Source: Paraburkholderia nodosa (GTDB lineage Bacteria; Pseudomonadota; Gammaproteobacteria; Burkholderiales; Burkholderiaceae). From it: DNA of 64,000 nucleotides. The stretch spans positions 1 to 64,000 of the forward strand of contig NZ_MCNV01000031.1 of the NCBI RefSeq assembly GCF_001718195.1. The letters run 5' to 3'. The position numbers were made by a program, and so were the translations under genes. Shown piece after piece: positions 37,265 to 45,963 of this stretch (position 1 is the first letter of the stretch; the number at the start of each line of letters is the position of its first letter). The notes below the pieces were generated by a model that worked only from the letters and a program-made list of their open reading frames with translations, did no database searches and had not been told where the DNA came from.

Positions 37265-38488
37265 CTACACCACGTTGCCCAGTTGAATGATGGGAAGATA
37301 CATCGCGACAACGAGGCCGCCGACCAGCGCACCAAGCACGACGATCACGAGCGGCTCGCACAGGCTCGAGACGAGCGCGATCTTTTCGTCGACCTGACGG
37401 TCGGCGAGCGAGGCCACATCGAGCAACATCGCGTCGAGCGCGCCCGATTCTTCCGCGACCGCAACGGGCTGAACCACATCGGCCGGAAAGCATCCCGCCG
37501 CGCGCATGGCTGCGGCGAGCCGCTCGCCGTGCCGCAGGCGCTCGCTGATACCTGCGCTCGCCGCGCGATCGAAGAATGCGTTGCCGCTTGCGTGCGCGAG
37601 CGAATCGAAGGCGTCGGCGAGTGGCGTGCCGGCGGCGAGGAGCGTGCCGAGCGCGCGGCTCCAGCGGGCGGCGCACAGCGTTGTGAGCAGCGTGCCGCAA
37701 AGCGGGAGCTTCAGCAGCGTGCGTCCGAAAGCGATGCGCGCGGTTTCCGAGCGGCGCAAGGCCGCTTGCATGGCGAGCGCGCCGGTGGCTGCAGCTACGG
37801 CGGCCGGCACGCTCCAGCGCGCGGCGCCCGCCGACAGCATCAGCACGATTTGCGTGGGCGCGGGCAGTGCGGCGCCGAAGCCGTCGAAGATCTGCTTGAA
37901 CGTGGGTACGACCCAGACCAGCAACGCCGCGGTAATGACAAGCGCGAGCAGCAGCACCGCGACGGGGTAGGTGAGCGCGGCGCGCACTTTGGCGCGCTGC
38001 GCAGCGGCACGCTCGCGGTCGTCGGCGAGGCGGGCAAGTACGGCGGCGAGCGCTCCCGAGGCTTCGCCTACGGCAACGAGCTGGCAATACAGCGCGTTGA
38101 AACGCGCCGGATGTTGCGCGAGTGAGTCGGCGAAGCGCAGTCCGCCGGCGATGTCGCGCGCGAGCGCCGCGGCAATGCGCGGCATGCCGTTTGGCCCGGG
38201 CGAGAGCGCGAGCAGTTCGAGCGCGTTCGCAAGTGGCAGGCCGGCGCGCAGGAGGCTCGCTAGCTGGCGTGTAAAGCACGTGACGTCCGCGTGGCGTGCT
38301 TTAGGCGCGCCCGCGCTCGACCTGCGCTCGATGGCGAGCACAGTGATGCGCTCGCGCTTGAGTGCGTCGCGCACCGCCGCGGCGTCGAGCGCGATCAGCG
38401 TGCCACGCCTCGTCGCGCCCGATGCATCGAGACCGCGCCACGCGAAGCGCCACTCGGATGGGCCTTGAGGGGCGTGCGCGGCGCTCAT
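37265..38488 (-). CDS. pilC: Type IV pilus inner-membrane platform protein PilC (GspF family)
   Basis: A 407-aa polytopic membrane protein with two repeated GspF domains (about residues 70-195 and 275-397), each helical and ending in hydrophobic segments (ALTYPVAVLLLALVITAALL and a C-terminal one in IVVLGALVGGLVVAMY). It forms the platform that couples the ATPase PilB to pilin assembly. The TRQLASLLRAGLPL pattern is the domain signature. The start overlaps the pilB stop by 4 bases. Confidence 0.93.
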   Translation of the reverse strand: MSAAHAPQGPSEWRFAWRGLDASGATRRGTLIALDAAAVRDALKRERITVLAIERRSSAGAPKARHADVTCFTRQLASLLRAGLPLANALELLALSPGPNGMPRIAAALARDIAGGLRFADSLAQHPARFNALYCQLVAVGEASGALAAVLARLADDRERAAAQRAKVRAALTYPVAVLLLALVITAALLVWVVPTFKQIFDGFGAALPAPTQIVLMLSAGAARWSVPAAVAAATGALAMQAALRRSETARIAFGRTLLKLPLCGTLLTTLCAARWSRALGTLLAAGTPLADAFDSLAHASGNAFFDRAASAGISERLRHGERLAAAMRAAGCFPADVVQPVAVAEESGALDAMLLDVASLADRQVDEKIALVSSLCEPLVIVVLGALVGGLVVAMYLPIIQLGNVV

Positions 38489-39777
38489 GGCGCATCCGTT
38501 GCGACAAGCGCTTCGGCGAGGCTCGTGGTGCCGTCGCGCACGCGCGCGAGCGCCGCGTCGCGCAAGGTTGCGACACCGCTTCTGCGTGCTTCCCGAGCGA
38601 TTTCGTGCGCGCCGCGCCTTGTGACGATCAGGTCGCGTATGGTTTCCGAGATCGGCAAGACCTCGTGGATTCCCACGCGGCCGCGATAGCCGATGCCGTG
38701 GCAAGCCTCGCAGCCGCGCGCGACATAAGGCTGCATCATGTTACCGCCGTGCGTGGTCAGGCCTGCCGCGACGAGCGCCGCCGGCGAAGCCTCGCCGCGC
38801 ACGCGGCATTGCGGACATAGCCGCCGCACGAGGCGTTGCGCCGTGACGAGCCGCAGCGAGCCCGCCAGGTTGTATGGCTCTACGCCGATGTCGACGAGCC
38901 GTGCGCAAGCCGCGCTGGCGTCGTTCGTGTGCACGGTCGAGAGGACGAGGTGGCCGGTCTGCGCGGCCTTGACGGCCACGCTGGCGGTTTCTTCGTCGCG
39001 AATCTCGCCGATCATGATGACGTCGGGATCCTGGCGCAGCAGCGCACGCAGTGCCACCGCAAAGGTGAGCCCGGCCTTCTCGCGCACGTTGACCTGATTG
39101 ATGCCCGCAAGCTGGATTTCGGCGGGATCTTCCACCGAGCAGAGATTGTGTGCCGTGCCGTTGAGCCTTTGCAGGAAACAGTAGAGCGAGAGCGTCTTGC
39201 CGCTGCCGGTAGGGCCCGTGACGAGGACAAGACCATGCGGCGCGCCGATCGCTTCGGCTACGGCGTGCTGTTGCGCTTCATCGAGCCCGAGTTCGGCTAG
39301 CGACAGTTCGGCGGGAAGCGCTTCGAGCCTGCGCAAGACGAGCTTTTCGCCATGAAGTGTGGGCAGCGAATTCACGCGATAGTCCTCGGCGGCTTGCGAC
39401 GCCCCCGAGAGTGCGAGCCGCAGCCTGCCGTCCTGCGGAATGCGCCGTTCGGCGATGTCCATGCGGGCGAGCACCTTGATGCGCGTGACGAACGCATCGC
39501 GCAGATGCGCGGGCGGCCGCGCCATTTCGTGCAGTACGCCGTCGATGCGCAGACGCACGCGCCAGCCGTGTTCCATCGGCTCGATGTGCAGATCGGAGGC
39601 GTTGCGCCGCGCGGCTTCGCGCAGCGTTTCGGAGAGCAGCCGAACGGCGGGTGCGTCGTCTAGCTGCGGTACAGAGACAGGCGCAGATGTGCGCGCCGTC
39701 GAGCCACCACCCGTACCGCCTTCGGCAACCGCGGCGGCGAAAGGGCGCGCACGATAAGGAGTATAAAGCATCGACAT
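38485..39777 (-). CDS. pilB: Type IV pilus assembly ATPase PilB (GspE family), short form
   Basis: A 430-aa hexameric secretion ATPase that powers pilin polymerisation. Walker A GPTGSGKT is at residues 188-195, the Asp box precedes it (RIPQDGRLRL), Walker B with IMIGEIRDEETA is near 250, the His box is near HTNDAS, and the zinc tetracysteine (CPQC, CEAC) is near 330-375. It lacks the N-terminal domain of about 150 residues found in standard PilB (about 570 aa), starting almost directly at the N2 domain (DDAPAVRLLSETLREAA). The start is set at MSMLYTPY; a longer frame upstream is not convincing. Whether it is PilB or another GspE-type ATPase is not certain. Confidence 0.88.
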   Translation of the reverse strand: MSMLYTPYRARPFAAAVAEGGTGGGSTARTSAPVSVPQLDDAPAVRLLSETLREAARRNASDLHIEPMEHGWRVRLRIDGVLHEMARPPAHLRDAFVTRIKVLARMDIAERRIPQDGRLRLALSGASQAAEDYRVNSLPTLHGEKLVLRRLEALPAELSLAELGLDEAQQHAVAEAIGAPHGLVLVTGPTGSGKTLSLYCFLQRLNGTAHNLCSVEDPAEIQLAGINQVNVREKAGLTFAVALRALLRQDPDVIMIGEIRDEETASVAVKAAQTGHLVLSTVHTNDASAACARLVDIGVEPYNLAGSLRLVTAQRLVRRLCPQCRVRGEASPAALVAAGLTTHGGNMMQPYVARGCEACHGIGYRGRVGIHEVLPISETIRDLIVTRRGAHEIAREARRSGVATLRDAALARVRDGTTSLAEALVATDAP

Positions 39778-39855
39778 GCCGGCGCGAAGCCGCCTCGAAC
39801 AGATGACGCCTTCATCATGGCGCGAGGCGCACTGCGCCGCCACCCGGCCGAACGG

Positions 39856-41175
39856 CTAACGTCCCGGCAGCAGCTTCTTCGCCTTTTGCAGCGTGCCCTG
39901 GCGCGGCTTGGCGCCGGGTTTGAAGAGCTTGACCGTGCGTACGGCCTGGTCGTCGCTGCGTAGCACTTCGAGCTTCACGTCGCCGATCTGCAGGCACACG
40001 TCGCCTTCGGGAATCTCTTCGAGCACTTCGAGGATCAGGCCGTTGAGCGTCTTGGGCCCATCCGTGGGCAGCTTGATATGAAGCCAGCGATTGAGTTCGC
40101 GCAAAGGCATGCTGCCCGGCACGATACATTCGCCTTCGTCGTTCCAGCCGCCGCGTCCGGTGCCGCTGCGCGGCATCGAGGTGGTGAATTCGCCGATCAG
40201 CTCCTCGATGATGTCTTCGGGTGTCACGAGTCCTTCCATCTCACCGTACTCGTTCACGACGAGCGCGATGCGATGGCGGCTTTCCTGGAAGTACTGAAGT
40301 TGCTGGAATCCGGGCGTGCCCGTGGGCACGAAGTACGGCTCGGCGAGCAGTTCGCGCAGCGTCTCGCGCTCGAATTCCTGGTTGTGCAGCGCGGCCAACG
40401 TCTTGCGCACATGCAGCACGCCGAGCACCCGGTCGATGTCGCCTTGATAGACGATCAGCTTGTTGTGATAGCAGGTCTCGAGCTGATGCAGGATGTCTTC
40501 GAGCGGGGCGTCGTAGTCGAGCGCCTCGATGCGCCGGCGCGGAATCATCACGTCGTCGACGGTGATGTTCTCCAGGTCGAACAGGTTGAGCAGGATGCTG
40601 CGGTGTTTGGTCGGCATGAAGCTGCCCGACTCGAGCACGATGGTGCGCAACTCCTCGGTGGAAAGCCGCTGGTCATGCGCCTTGTGCGTATTGATGTGCA
40701 GGATGCGCAGGATGGTGTTCGCAAACATGTTGACGAACCAGATGAGTGGCTTCGTCACACGCATGAGCGGCGCGATCAGGAGGCTCGCGGGCAGCGCGAT
40801 TTTTTCCGGAAACGTTGCGCCCACAATCTTCGGCGTGATTTCCGCGAACACGATGATGAGGAACGCGACGATGCCCGTCGCGATCGAGAGCACGAGGTTA
40901 TTGCGGCCGAACGTATGGAGCGCGATCGAGGTCGTGAGGACCGGGATGATGGTGTTGAAGAGATTGTTGCCGATCAGGATCACCGAAAGCAGCAGGTCGG
41001 TGCGCGCGAGCAGCTTCTGGGTGGTCTTCGCGCCGAGCGTGCCGTGATTGGCGAGGTATTTGAGCCGATGGCGATTGAGCGCCATCATCGCCGTTTCGGA
41101 GATGGAGAAGAAACTGGAGCAGATGAGCAGGACGAAGACGGCGCATATCTGCGCCCATAAGGGAAGGTGGTCCAC
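39856..41175 (-). CDS. HlyC/CorC family membrane protein (CNNM-CBS-CorC domains)
   Basis: A 439-aa inner-membrane protein. Residues 1-190 form a CNNM/DUF21 domain with about four membrane segments (FFSISETAMMALNRHRL is its signature). A CBS pair follows (VDDVMIPRRRIEALD and a second repeat near 290), then the CorC/HlyC C-terminal domain (GWNDEGECIVPGSMPL). Such proteins are linked to magnesium or cobalt efflux. The start is uncertain: GTG at 41175 gives MDHLPLWAQ, while TTG at 41187 adds four residues; neither has a good ribosome site. Upstream of the tRNA on the other side lies ispB. Confidence 0.9.
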   Translation of the reverse strand: MDHLPLWAQICAVFVLLICSSFFSISETAMMALNRHRLKYLANHGTLGAKTTQKLLARTDLLLSVILIGNNLFNTIIPVLTTSIALHTFGRNNLVLSIATGIVAFLIIVFAEITPKIVGATFPEKIALPASLLIAPLMRVTKPLIWFVNMFANTILRILHINTHKAHDQRLSTEELRTIVLESGSFMPTKHRSILLNLFDLENITVDDVMIPRRRIEALDYDAPLEDILHQLETCYHNKLIVYQGDIDRVLGVLHVRKTLAALHNQEFERETLRELLAEPYFVPTGTPGFQQLQYFQESRHRIALVVNEYGEMEGLVTPEDIIEELIGEFTTSMPRSGTGRGGWNDEGECIVPGSMPLRELNRWLHIKLPTDGPKTLNGLILEVLEEIPEGDVCLQIGDVKLEVLRSDDQAVRTVKLFKPGAKPRQGTLQKAKKLLPGR

Positions 41176-41320
41176 GCGTCGAGACAATGAGGGGGGCGGA
41201 TGGGGAAACTATAACAGAGGGGTACCGCAGTTCCAGGGCGGTTGGCCGAACGGACAAGGCGGTTGCCGGTTACGCGCCGCGAGTTGTCGGACAGGATGGA
41301 AGTGCGGGAGATACAGGCGA

Positions 41321-41351
41321 AAAAAAACCGCGCAATGCATGCGCGGTTTTT
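41321..41351. terminator. Intrinsic terminator after tRNA-Pro
   Basis: The stem AAAAACCGCGC / GCGCGGTTTTT (41323-41333, 41341-41351) with a 7-nt loop and A/T tracts on both sides. On the minus strand it ends the tRNA transcript and separates it from the CorC-type gene. Confidence 0.93.
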
Positions 41352-41360
41352 CTCGAATTC

Positions 41361-41437
41361 TGGTCGGGGTGAGAGGATTCGAACCTCCGGCCTCTACGTC
41401 CCGAACGTAGCGCTCTACCAGGCTAAGCTACACCCCG
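41361..41437 (-). tRNA. tRNA-Pro (anticodon CGG)
   Basis: A 77-nt cloverleaf on the minus strand. The acceptor arms CGGGGTG / CACCCCG pair, the anticodon stem CTACG / CGTAG holds the loop TTCGGGA with anticodon CGG, the T-arm has GGTTCGAATCC, and the 3' CCA is encoded. It reads the CCG codon, common in this GC-rich genome. I see no integrated element or attachment-site duplication next to it. Confidence 0.97.
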
Positions 41438-41474
41438 AATTGACTGCTGGACTCCACAACTCGCTTCGTCTGTT

Positions 41475-42467
41475 TCAAGACTGGCGCGTCGTTGAGTAAG
41501 AACATAATTCTAGCAGGCTATCTTTGTAAATGGAAGGGGGGAACGCTGAAATCGCGTCGGCGGCGGCCTGGGCCTCGGTGCGCGCGCATTGCAGCGTGTG
41601 CTCGAGCGCGCCCGAGCGCGTGATTGCCGCGAAGATTTCGTCGAAGCGCGTCGTGCCGCCTTGCTCGATCGCTTCGCGTGCAAGCGCGGCTTCCGCGGCC
41701 GTGCCGTGCTCGATCAGCCAGATGAGCGGCAGAGTGGGCTTGCCTTCGCGCAGGTCGTCGCCCGCGTTCTTGCCCATCGATTCAGGCGTGCCCGTGTAGT
41801 CGAGCCAGTCGTCCATGATCTGGAATGCTGTGCCGATGCGCCGCCCGTATTCGGCGGCCGCTTCCTCGGTGCGCGCATCCGCTCCCGAAAGCACCGCCCC
41901 GAGCTGCGCCGCGGCTTCGAAAAGCTTGGCGGTCTTGTAGCGGATCACCTGCATGTAGCGGTCGGTGTCCACGTCGGCGTCGTGCATGTTCAGCAGCTGC
42001 AGGACTTCACCCTCGGAGATGATCGTCGTGGCGGCGGACAGGATTTCCATCACGCGCATCTTGCCGACGCCCACCATCATCTCGAACGAGCGCGAATACA
42101 GGTAATCGCCCACCAGCACGCTGGCGGCGTTGCCGAACAGCGCGTTGGCCGTCTGGCGGCCGCGCCGCAGGTCCGATTCGTCGACGACGTCGTCGTGCAG
42201 GAGCGTGGCCGTGTGAATGAACTCGACGACCGCTGCGAGCACATGGCGCTCCGTGCCGTGGTCGCCGAGCGCGCCGGCCACCATCAGCAGGAGCGCCGGA
42301 CGCAGCCGCTTGCCGCCCGCGCCGATGATGTACTCGGAGATCTGGTTGATCAGCATCACCTCGGACGCCAGGCTCTGCCGGATGACACGATTCACCTGCT
42401 CCATGTCACTGGCGATGGGGGCAAGCAGGGTGGCTGCGCTGGGGGATGGGGTGGCGGTGGACGACAT
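41475..42467 (-). CDS. ispB: Polyprenyl diphosphate synthase (octaprenyl type) IspB
   Basis: A 330-aa trans-isoprenyl diphosphate synthase that makes the ubiquinone side chain. The two Asp-rich motifs that bind Mg-diphosphate are DDVVDESD near residue 91 and DDWLD near 218, with GGKRLRPAL near 52 and GKPTLP. The chain length (C40) is inferred from similarity to IspB; sequence alone does not prove it. It lies divergent from rplU, and the tRNA-Pro follows it. Confidence 0.94.
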   Translation of the reverse strand: MSSTATPSPSAATLLAPIASDMEQVNRVIRQSLASEVMLINQISEYIIGAGGKRLRPALLLMVAGALGDHGTERHVLAAVVEFIHTATLLHDDVVDESDLRRGRQTANALFGNAASVLVGDYLYSRSFEMMVGVGKMRVMEILSAATTIISEGEVLQLLNMHDADVDTDRYMQVIRYKTAKLFEAAAQLGAVLSGADARTEEAAAEYGRRIGTAFQIMDDWLDYTGTPESMGKNAGDDLREGKPTLPLIWLIEHGTAAEAALAREAIEQGGTTRFDEIFAAITRSGALEHTLQCARTEAQAAADAISAFPPSIYKDSLLELCSYSTTRQS

Positions 42468-42493
42468 GATGGCAAATAGGGGTAGTGCCGCGG

Positions 42494-42499
42494 ATTATA
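42494..42499 (-). promoter_or_regulatory. Candidate -10 box of ispB
   Basis: On the minus strand, TATAAT lies about 27 bases before the ispB ATG. The -35 region has no clear match. Confidence 0.45.
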
Positions 42500-42614
42500 A
42501 GGCGAATCGACTGCATGCCGGACGCTCCGCTACCGTCCTGCCGATGGCTCCCTCTATTTTCTCGCGGGCCCGACGGCCGCATGGATGCTGGCGCTATGCC
42601 GTACGGATAGCCCA

Positions 42615-42635
42615 GGCGCCCGTCCGACGGGCGCC
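42615..42635. repeat. Perfect hairpin between divergent ispB and rplU
   Basis: GGCGCCCGT / ACGGGCGCC (42615-42623, 42627-42635) with a 3-nt loop lies between two divergent promoters, so it is not a terminator of either neighbour. It may be a protein-binding dyad. Confidence 0.5.
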
Positions 42636-42676
42636 AGATCCCTCGCGCGCACCCGCGCAACGGACTTGCACACCTT

Positions 42677-42705
42677 TTGACCACGCAGCTAACTCTATGT
42701 ATAAT
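42677..42705 (+). promoter_or_regulatory. Strong sigma70 promoter of rplU-rpmA
   Basis: TTGACC (42677-42682), a 17-bp spacer and a consensus TATAAT (42700-42705), 54 bases before the rplU ATG. This is the best promoter match in the window, as expected for a ribosomal protein operon. Confidence 0.88.
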
Positions 42706-42759
42706 CTAAGGTTTCGGGCGCGCAGTGTGTCCCGAAATTATTGAAGAGTGAGGTTCTCA

Positions 42760-43071
42760 ATGTACGCGGTCATAAAAACCGGCGGCAAGCAGTACAAGGT
42801 TGCCGTTGGCGAAAAACTTAAAGTAGAACAGATACCGGCTGACATTGACGCAGAAATCACGCTCGACCAGGTTCTCGCAGTGGGCGAAGGCGAATCGATT
42901 AAGTTCGGTACGCCGCTGGTGAGTGGGGCTTCCGTCAAGGCCACCGTTGTGTCGCAAGGTCGGCATGCCAAAGTGACCATCTTCAAGATGCGTCGCCGGA
43001 AGCACTACCAGAAGCATGGCGGCCACCGCCAGAACTACACCGAACTGCGCATCGACGCGATCAACGCGTAA
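42760..43071 (+). CDS. rplU: 50S ribosomal protein L21
   Basis: A 103-aa ribosomal protein binding 23S rRNA. The family start MYAVIKTGGKQYKVAVGE and the basic C-terminal patch KMRRRKHYQKHGGHRQ are both clear, and the length equals that of E. coli L21. It is first in rplU-rpmA-obgE-proB, with the strong promoter directly upstream. Confidence 0.98.
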   Translation: MYAVIKTGGKQYKVAVGEKLKVEQIPADIDAEITLDQVLAVGEGESIKFGTPLVSGASVKATVVSQGRHAKVTIFKMRRRKHYQKHGGHRQNYTELRIDAINA

Positions 43072-43097
43072 GCGCACGCAGGTAAAGGAGCAAACAA

Positions 43098-43361
43098 ATG
43101 GCACACAAAAAGGCAGGCGGGTCGTCACGTAACGGCCGCGACTCAGAGTCGAAACGACTTGGTGTGAAGGTGTACGGCGGCCAGGCCATCCTCGCCGGCG
43201 GCATCATCGTTCGCCAGCGCGGTACGCGCATGCACCCGGGCAACAACGTCGGCATCGGCAAGGACCACACGCTCTACGCGCTGGTCGACGGCCATGTCTC
43301 GTTCACGACCAAGGGCGCAGCCAACAAGCACACGGTCAACGTCGTCCCCGCAGCGGCCTGA
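43098..43361 (+). CDS. rpmA: 50S ribosomal protein L27
   Basis: An 87-aa ribosomal protein whose N-terminal tail reaches the peptidyl transferase centre. The pattern MAHKKAGGSSRNGRDSES and GNNVGIGKDHTLYALVDG is diagnostic. AAAGGAG lies 8 bases before the ATG. It follows rplU by 26 bases and is closed by a terminator. Confidence 0.98.
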   Translation: MAHKKAGGSSRNGRDSESKRLGVKVYGGQAILAGGIIVRQRGTRMHPGNNVGIGKDHTLYALVDGHVSFTTKGAANKHTVNVVPAAA

Positions 43362-43409
43362 GCTTTCAAGCTTTAGACCGCTCGCGAGCGGGCTGCACGC
43401 GACGCAAGG

Positions 43410-43443
43410 AAGGCCCCGCGAAGTTTGCGGGGCCTTTTTATTT
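43410..43443 (+). terminator. Intrinsic terminator after rpmA
   Basis: The stem AAGGCCCCGC / GCGGGGCCTT (43410-43419, 43427-43436) with a 7-nt loop and a U-tract separates rplU-rpmA from obgE, so obgE probably has its own promoter or depends on read-through. Confidence 0.92.
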
Positions 43444-43552
43444 ATCCGCAGTCTTTCGGGGTCGTAACGGGCTTGCGTTCACTTGCGGTGCGTTGTTGGC
43501 CAGTTTTGGCCATGGCGGGCAAAATATCGATATCCACGGGACGGAGTAACTC

Positions 43553-44656
43553 ATGAAGTTCATTGACGAAGCGAAGATCGAAGTCATCGCCGGCGATGGG
43601 GGCGATGGCAGCGCGTCGATGCGACGCGAGAAGTTCGTCCCGTTCGGCGGGCCGGACGGCGGTGACGGCGGGCGCGGCGGCAGCGTCTACGCTGTCGGCG
43701 ACCGCAACATCAACACCCTCATCGACTACCGCTACACCAAGAAGCACCAGGCGCGCAACGGCGAGAACGGCCGCGGCTCCGACTGCTACGGCAAGGGCGG
43801 CGACGACATCACGCTGCGTATGCCGGTGGGCACGGTCATCACCGACCAGGACACGGGCGAGCTGATCGCCGACCTGACCGAGCACGAGCAGCAGGTGATG
43901 GTCGCGAAGGGCGGCGCAGGTGGCCTCGGCAACCTGCATTTCAAGTCGTCAACGAACCGCGCGCCGCGTCAGAAGACCGACGGCAAGCCCGGCGAGCGCC
44001 GCATGCTCAAGCTGGAACTGAAGGTGCTGGCCGACGTCGGCCTGCTCGGCATGCCGAACGCGGGCAAGTCCACGTTCATCGCCTCGGTGTCGAATGCGAA
44101 GCCCAAGATCGCCGACTACCCGTTCACGACGCTTGCGCCGAATCTGGGCGTGGTGCGCGTGGGGCCGAGCAAGAGCTTCGTGATCGCCGATATTCCGGGC
44201 CTGATCGAAGGCGCCGCCGAAGGCGCGGGCCTCGGTCACCAGTTCCTGCGCCACCTGCAGCGCACGAACCTGCTGCTGCATCTGGTCGACCTCGCGCCGT
44301 TCGATGAAAGCGTCGATCCGGTTGCGGAGGCAAAAGCGATCGTCGGCGAGCTGCGCAAGTACGATGAGACGCTCTACGACAAGCCGCGCTGGCTCGTGCT
44401 GAACAAGCTCGACATGGTGCCGGAGGAGGAGCGCGCCGAGCGTATTGCCGACTTCGTGAAGCGCTTCGAGTGGGACGGTCCCGTGTTCGAGATTTCCGCG
44501 CTCACGGGGCAGGGCTGCGAAAACCTGTGTTACGCGGTGTACGACTACGTCTCCTCGCACTCGGACGCGCGCCGTGCGGCCGAAGCCGAAGACCTCGCCT
44601 CGGACGTGCGCTTCCGCGAGGGGCAGGGCGGGAACGCGCAGCAGCCGCAGGAGTAA
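43553..44656 (+). CDS. obgE: Obg family GTPase (ObgE/CgtA)
   Basis: A 367-aa GTPase involved in late 50S assembly and stress control. The glycine-rich Obg domain is at residues 1-158 (GGDGGRGGSVYAVGD and others), and the G domain starts at about 160 with the P-loop GMPNAGKST. DIPGLIEGA (G3) and NKLDMV (G4) follow, and the C-terminal tail is short and acidic. The ATG follows ACGGAG. Confidence 0.97.
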   Translation: MKFIDEAKIEVIAGDGGDGSASMRREKFVPFGGPDGGDGGRGGSVYAVGDRNINTLIDYRYTKKHQARNGENGRGSDCYGKGGDDITLRMPVGTVITDQDTGELIADLTEHEQQVMVAKGGAGGLGNLHFKSSTNRAPRQKTDGKPGERRMLKLELKVLADVGLLGMPNAGKSTFIASVSNAKPKIADYPFTTLAPNLGVVRVGPSKSFVIADIPGLIEGAAEGAGLGHQFLRHLQRTNLLLHLVDLAPFDESVDPVAEAKAIVGELRKYDETLYDKPRWLVLNKLDMVPEEERAERIADFVKRFEWDGPVFEISALTGQGCENLCYAVYDYVSSHSDARRAAEAEDLASDVRFREGQGGNAQQPQE

Positions 44657-44741
44657 TTCGCCGCACCGGCCGGTGCGCGAGCCGCGCCGGTCGCGCCAAG
44701 GAAACTTCACGCGTCATCAGTCATTTGGGAGACCGCGCAGC

Positions 44742-45860
44742 ATGCGTTCCGTCATCGCCGATTCGCGGCGTCTGGTAGTGAAAGTCGGTTCGAGCCTCGT
44801 CACCAACGACGGCCGCGGGCTCGATCATGCGGCAATCGGCCGCTGGGCCGAGCAGATTGCGGCGCTGCGTGCGCAGGGTAAGGAAGTCGTGCTCGTGAGT
44901 TCGGGCGCGATCGCGGAAGGCATGCAACGGCTCGGCTGGACGAAGCGGCCGCGCGAAATCGACGAGCTTCAGGCTGCCGCGGCAGTCGGGCAGATGGGGC
45001 TCGCGCAGGTCTACGAGAGCCGCTTTGCCGAGCACGATATCCGCACTGCGCAGATCCTGCTCACGCATGCCGACCTGGCTGACCGCGAACGCTATCTCAA
45101 TGCGCGCTCGACGTTGCTCACGCTGCTGCGCCTGGGCGTCGTGCCGATCATCAACGAGAACGACACCGTGGTCACCGACGAAATCAAGTTCGGCGACAAC
45201 GACACGCTCGGCGCGCTCGTCGCGAACCTGATCGAAGGCGACGCGCTCATCATCCTCACCGACCAGAGCGGCCTGTATACGGCCGATCCGCGCAAGGACC
45301 CGGGTGCGACGCTCGTGCAGGAAGCCGATGCAGGCAAGCCGGAACTCGAGGCAATGGCGGGCGGCGCGGGGTCGAGCATCGGCCGCGGCGGCATGCTCAC
45401 CAAGATCCTCGCGGCCAAGCGCGCCGCGCATAGCGGCGCGAATACGGTGATCGCAAGCGGGCGCGAAGCGCAAGTGCTCGTGCGTCTGGCTGCGGGCGAG
45501 GCGATCGGCACGCAGCTCATCGCGCGTACGGCGCGCATGGCGGCGCGCAAGCAGTGGATGGCCGACCATCTGCAGGTGCGCGGCCACGTCGTGATCGACG
45601 ACGGCGCGGTGCAGAAGCTCACGGCGGACGGCAAGAGCCTGCTGCCCATCGGCGTGACGGGCGTGCAGGGTGCGTTCGCGCGAGGTGAAGTGATCGCTTG
45701 CCTGAACGGCGCGGGCGTGGAAGTGGCGCGCGGACTCACCAACTACAGCAGCGCGGAAACCAAGCTGATCCAGCGTCATCCGAGCGGCGAGATCGAGGGC
45801 ATCCTTGGCTATATGCTCGAGCCGGAACTGATTCACCGCGACAATCTCGTGCTGGTTTGA
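44742..45860 (+). CDS. proB: Glutamate 5-kinase ProB
   Basis: A 372-aa kinase for the first step of proline synthesis. The amino-acid-kinase domain (residues 1-260) shows VVKVGSSLVTND, VSSGAIAEGM, NENDTVVTDEIKFGDNDTL and GRGGMLTKI; a PUA domain follows (RGHVVIDDGAVQKL onward). The ATG was chosen because homology starts at SRRLVVKVGSSL; an upstream frame overlaps obgE. proA is not next to it. Confidence 0.96.
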   Translation: MRSVIADSRRLVVKVGSSLVTNDGRGLDHAAIGRWAEQIAALRAQGKEVVLVSSGAIAEGMQRLGWTKRPREIDELQAAAAVGQMGLAQVYESRFAEHDIRTAQILLTHADLADRERYLNARSTLLTLLRLGVVPIINENDTVVTDEIKFGDNDTLGALVANLIEGDALIILTDQSGLYTADPRKDPGATLVQEADAGKPELEAMAGGAGSSIGRGGMLTKILAAKRAAHSGANTVIASGREAQVLVRLAAGEAIGTQLIARTARMAARKQWMADHLQVRGHVVIDDGAVQKLTADGKSLLPIGVTGVQGAFARGEVIACLNGAGVEVARGLTNYSSAETKLIQRHPSGEIEGILGYMLEPELIHRDNLVLV

Positions 45861-45896
45861 CGAGCGTTCCCGCGCAGCCGCGCAGCGCCAAAAGTC

Positions 45897-45935
45897 AAAA
45901 AGCCGCAGTGGCCAAAGGCCGCAGCGGCTTTTTCA
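45897..45935. terminator. Intrinsic terminator after proB
   Basis: AAAAAGCCGC / GCGGCTTTTT (45897-45906, 45924-45933) encloses a small inner stem GGCC/GGCC. The U-tract is on + and the A-run on the other side may serve the convergent lipoprotein gene. Confidence 0.9.
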
Positions 45936-45963
45936 TGCCCATCACAGCATGTCGGGGCGCGGC

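Noticed and set aside
41361..41437. tRNA-Pro as an integration site for a mobile element
   Set aside because: Both neighbours are core genes and I see no integrase, duplicated 3' end or change of base composition.
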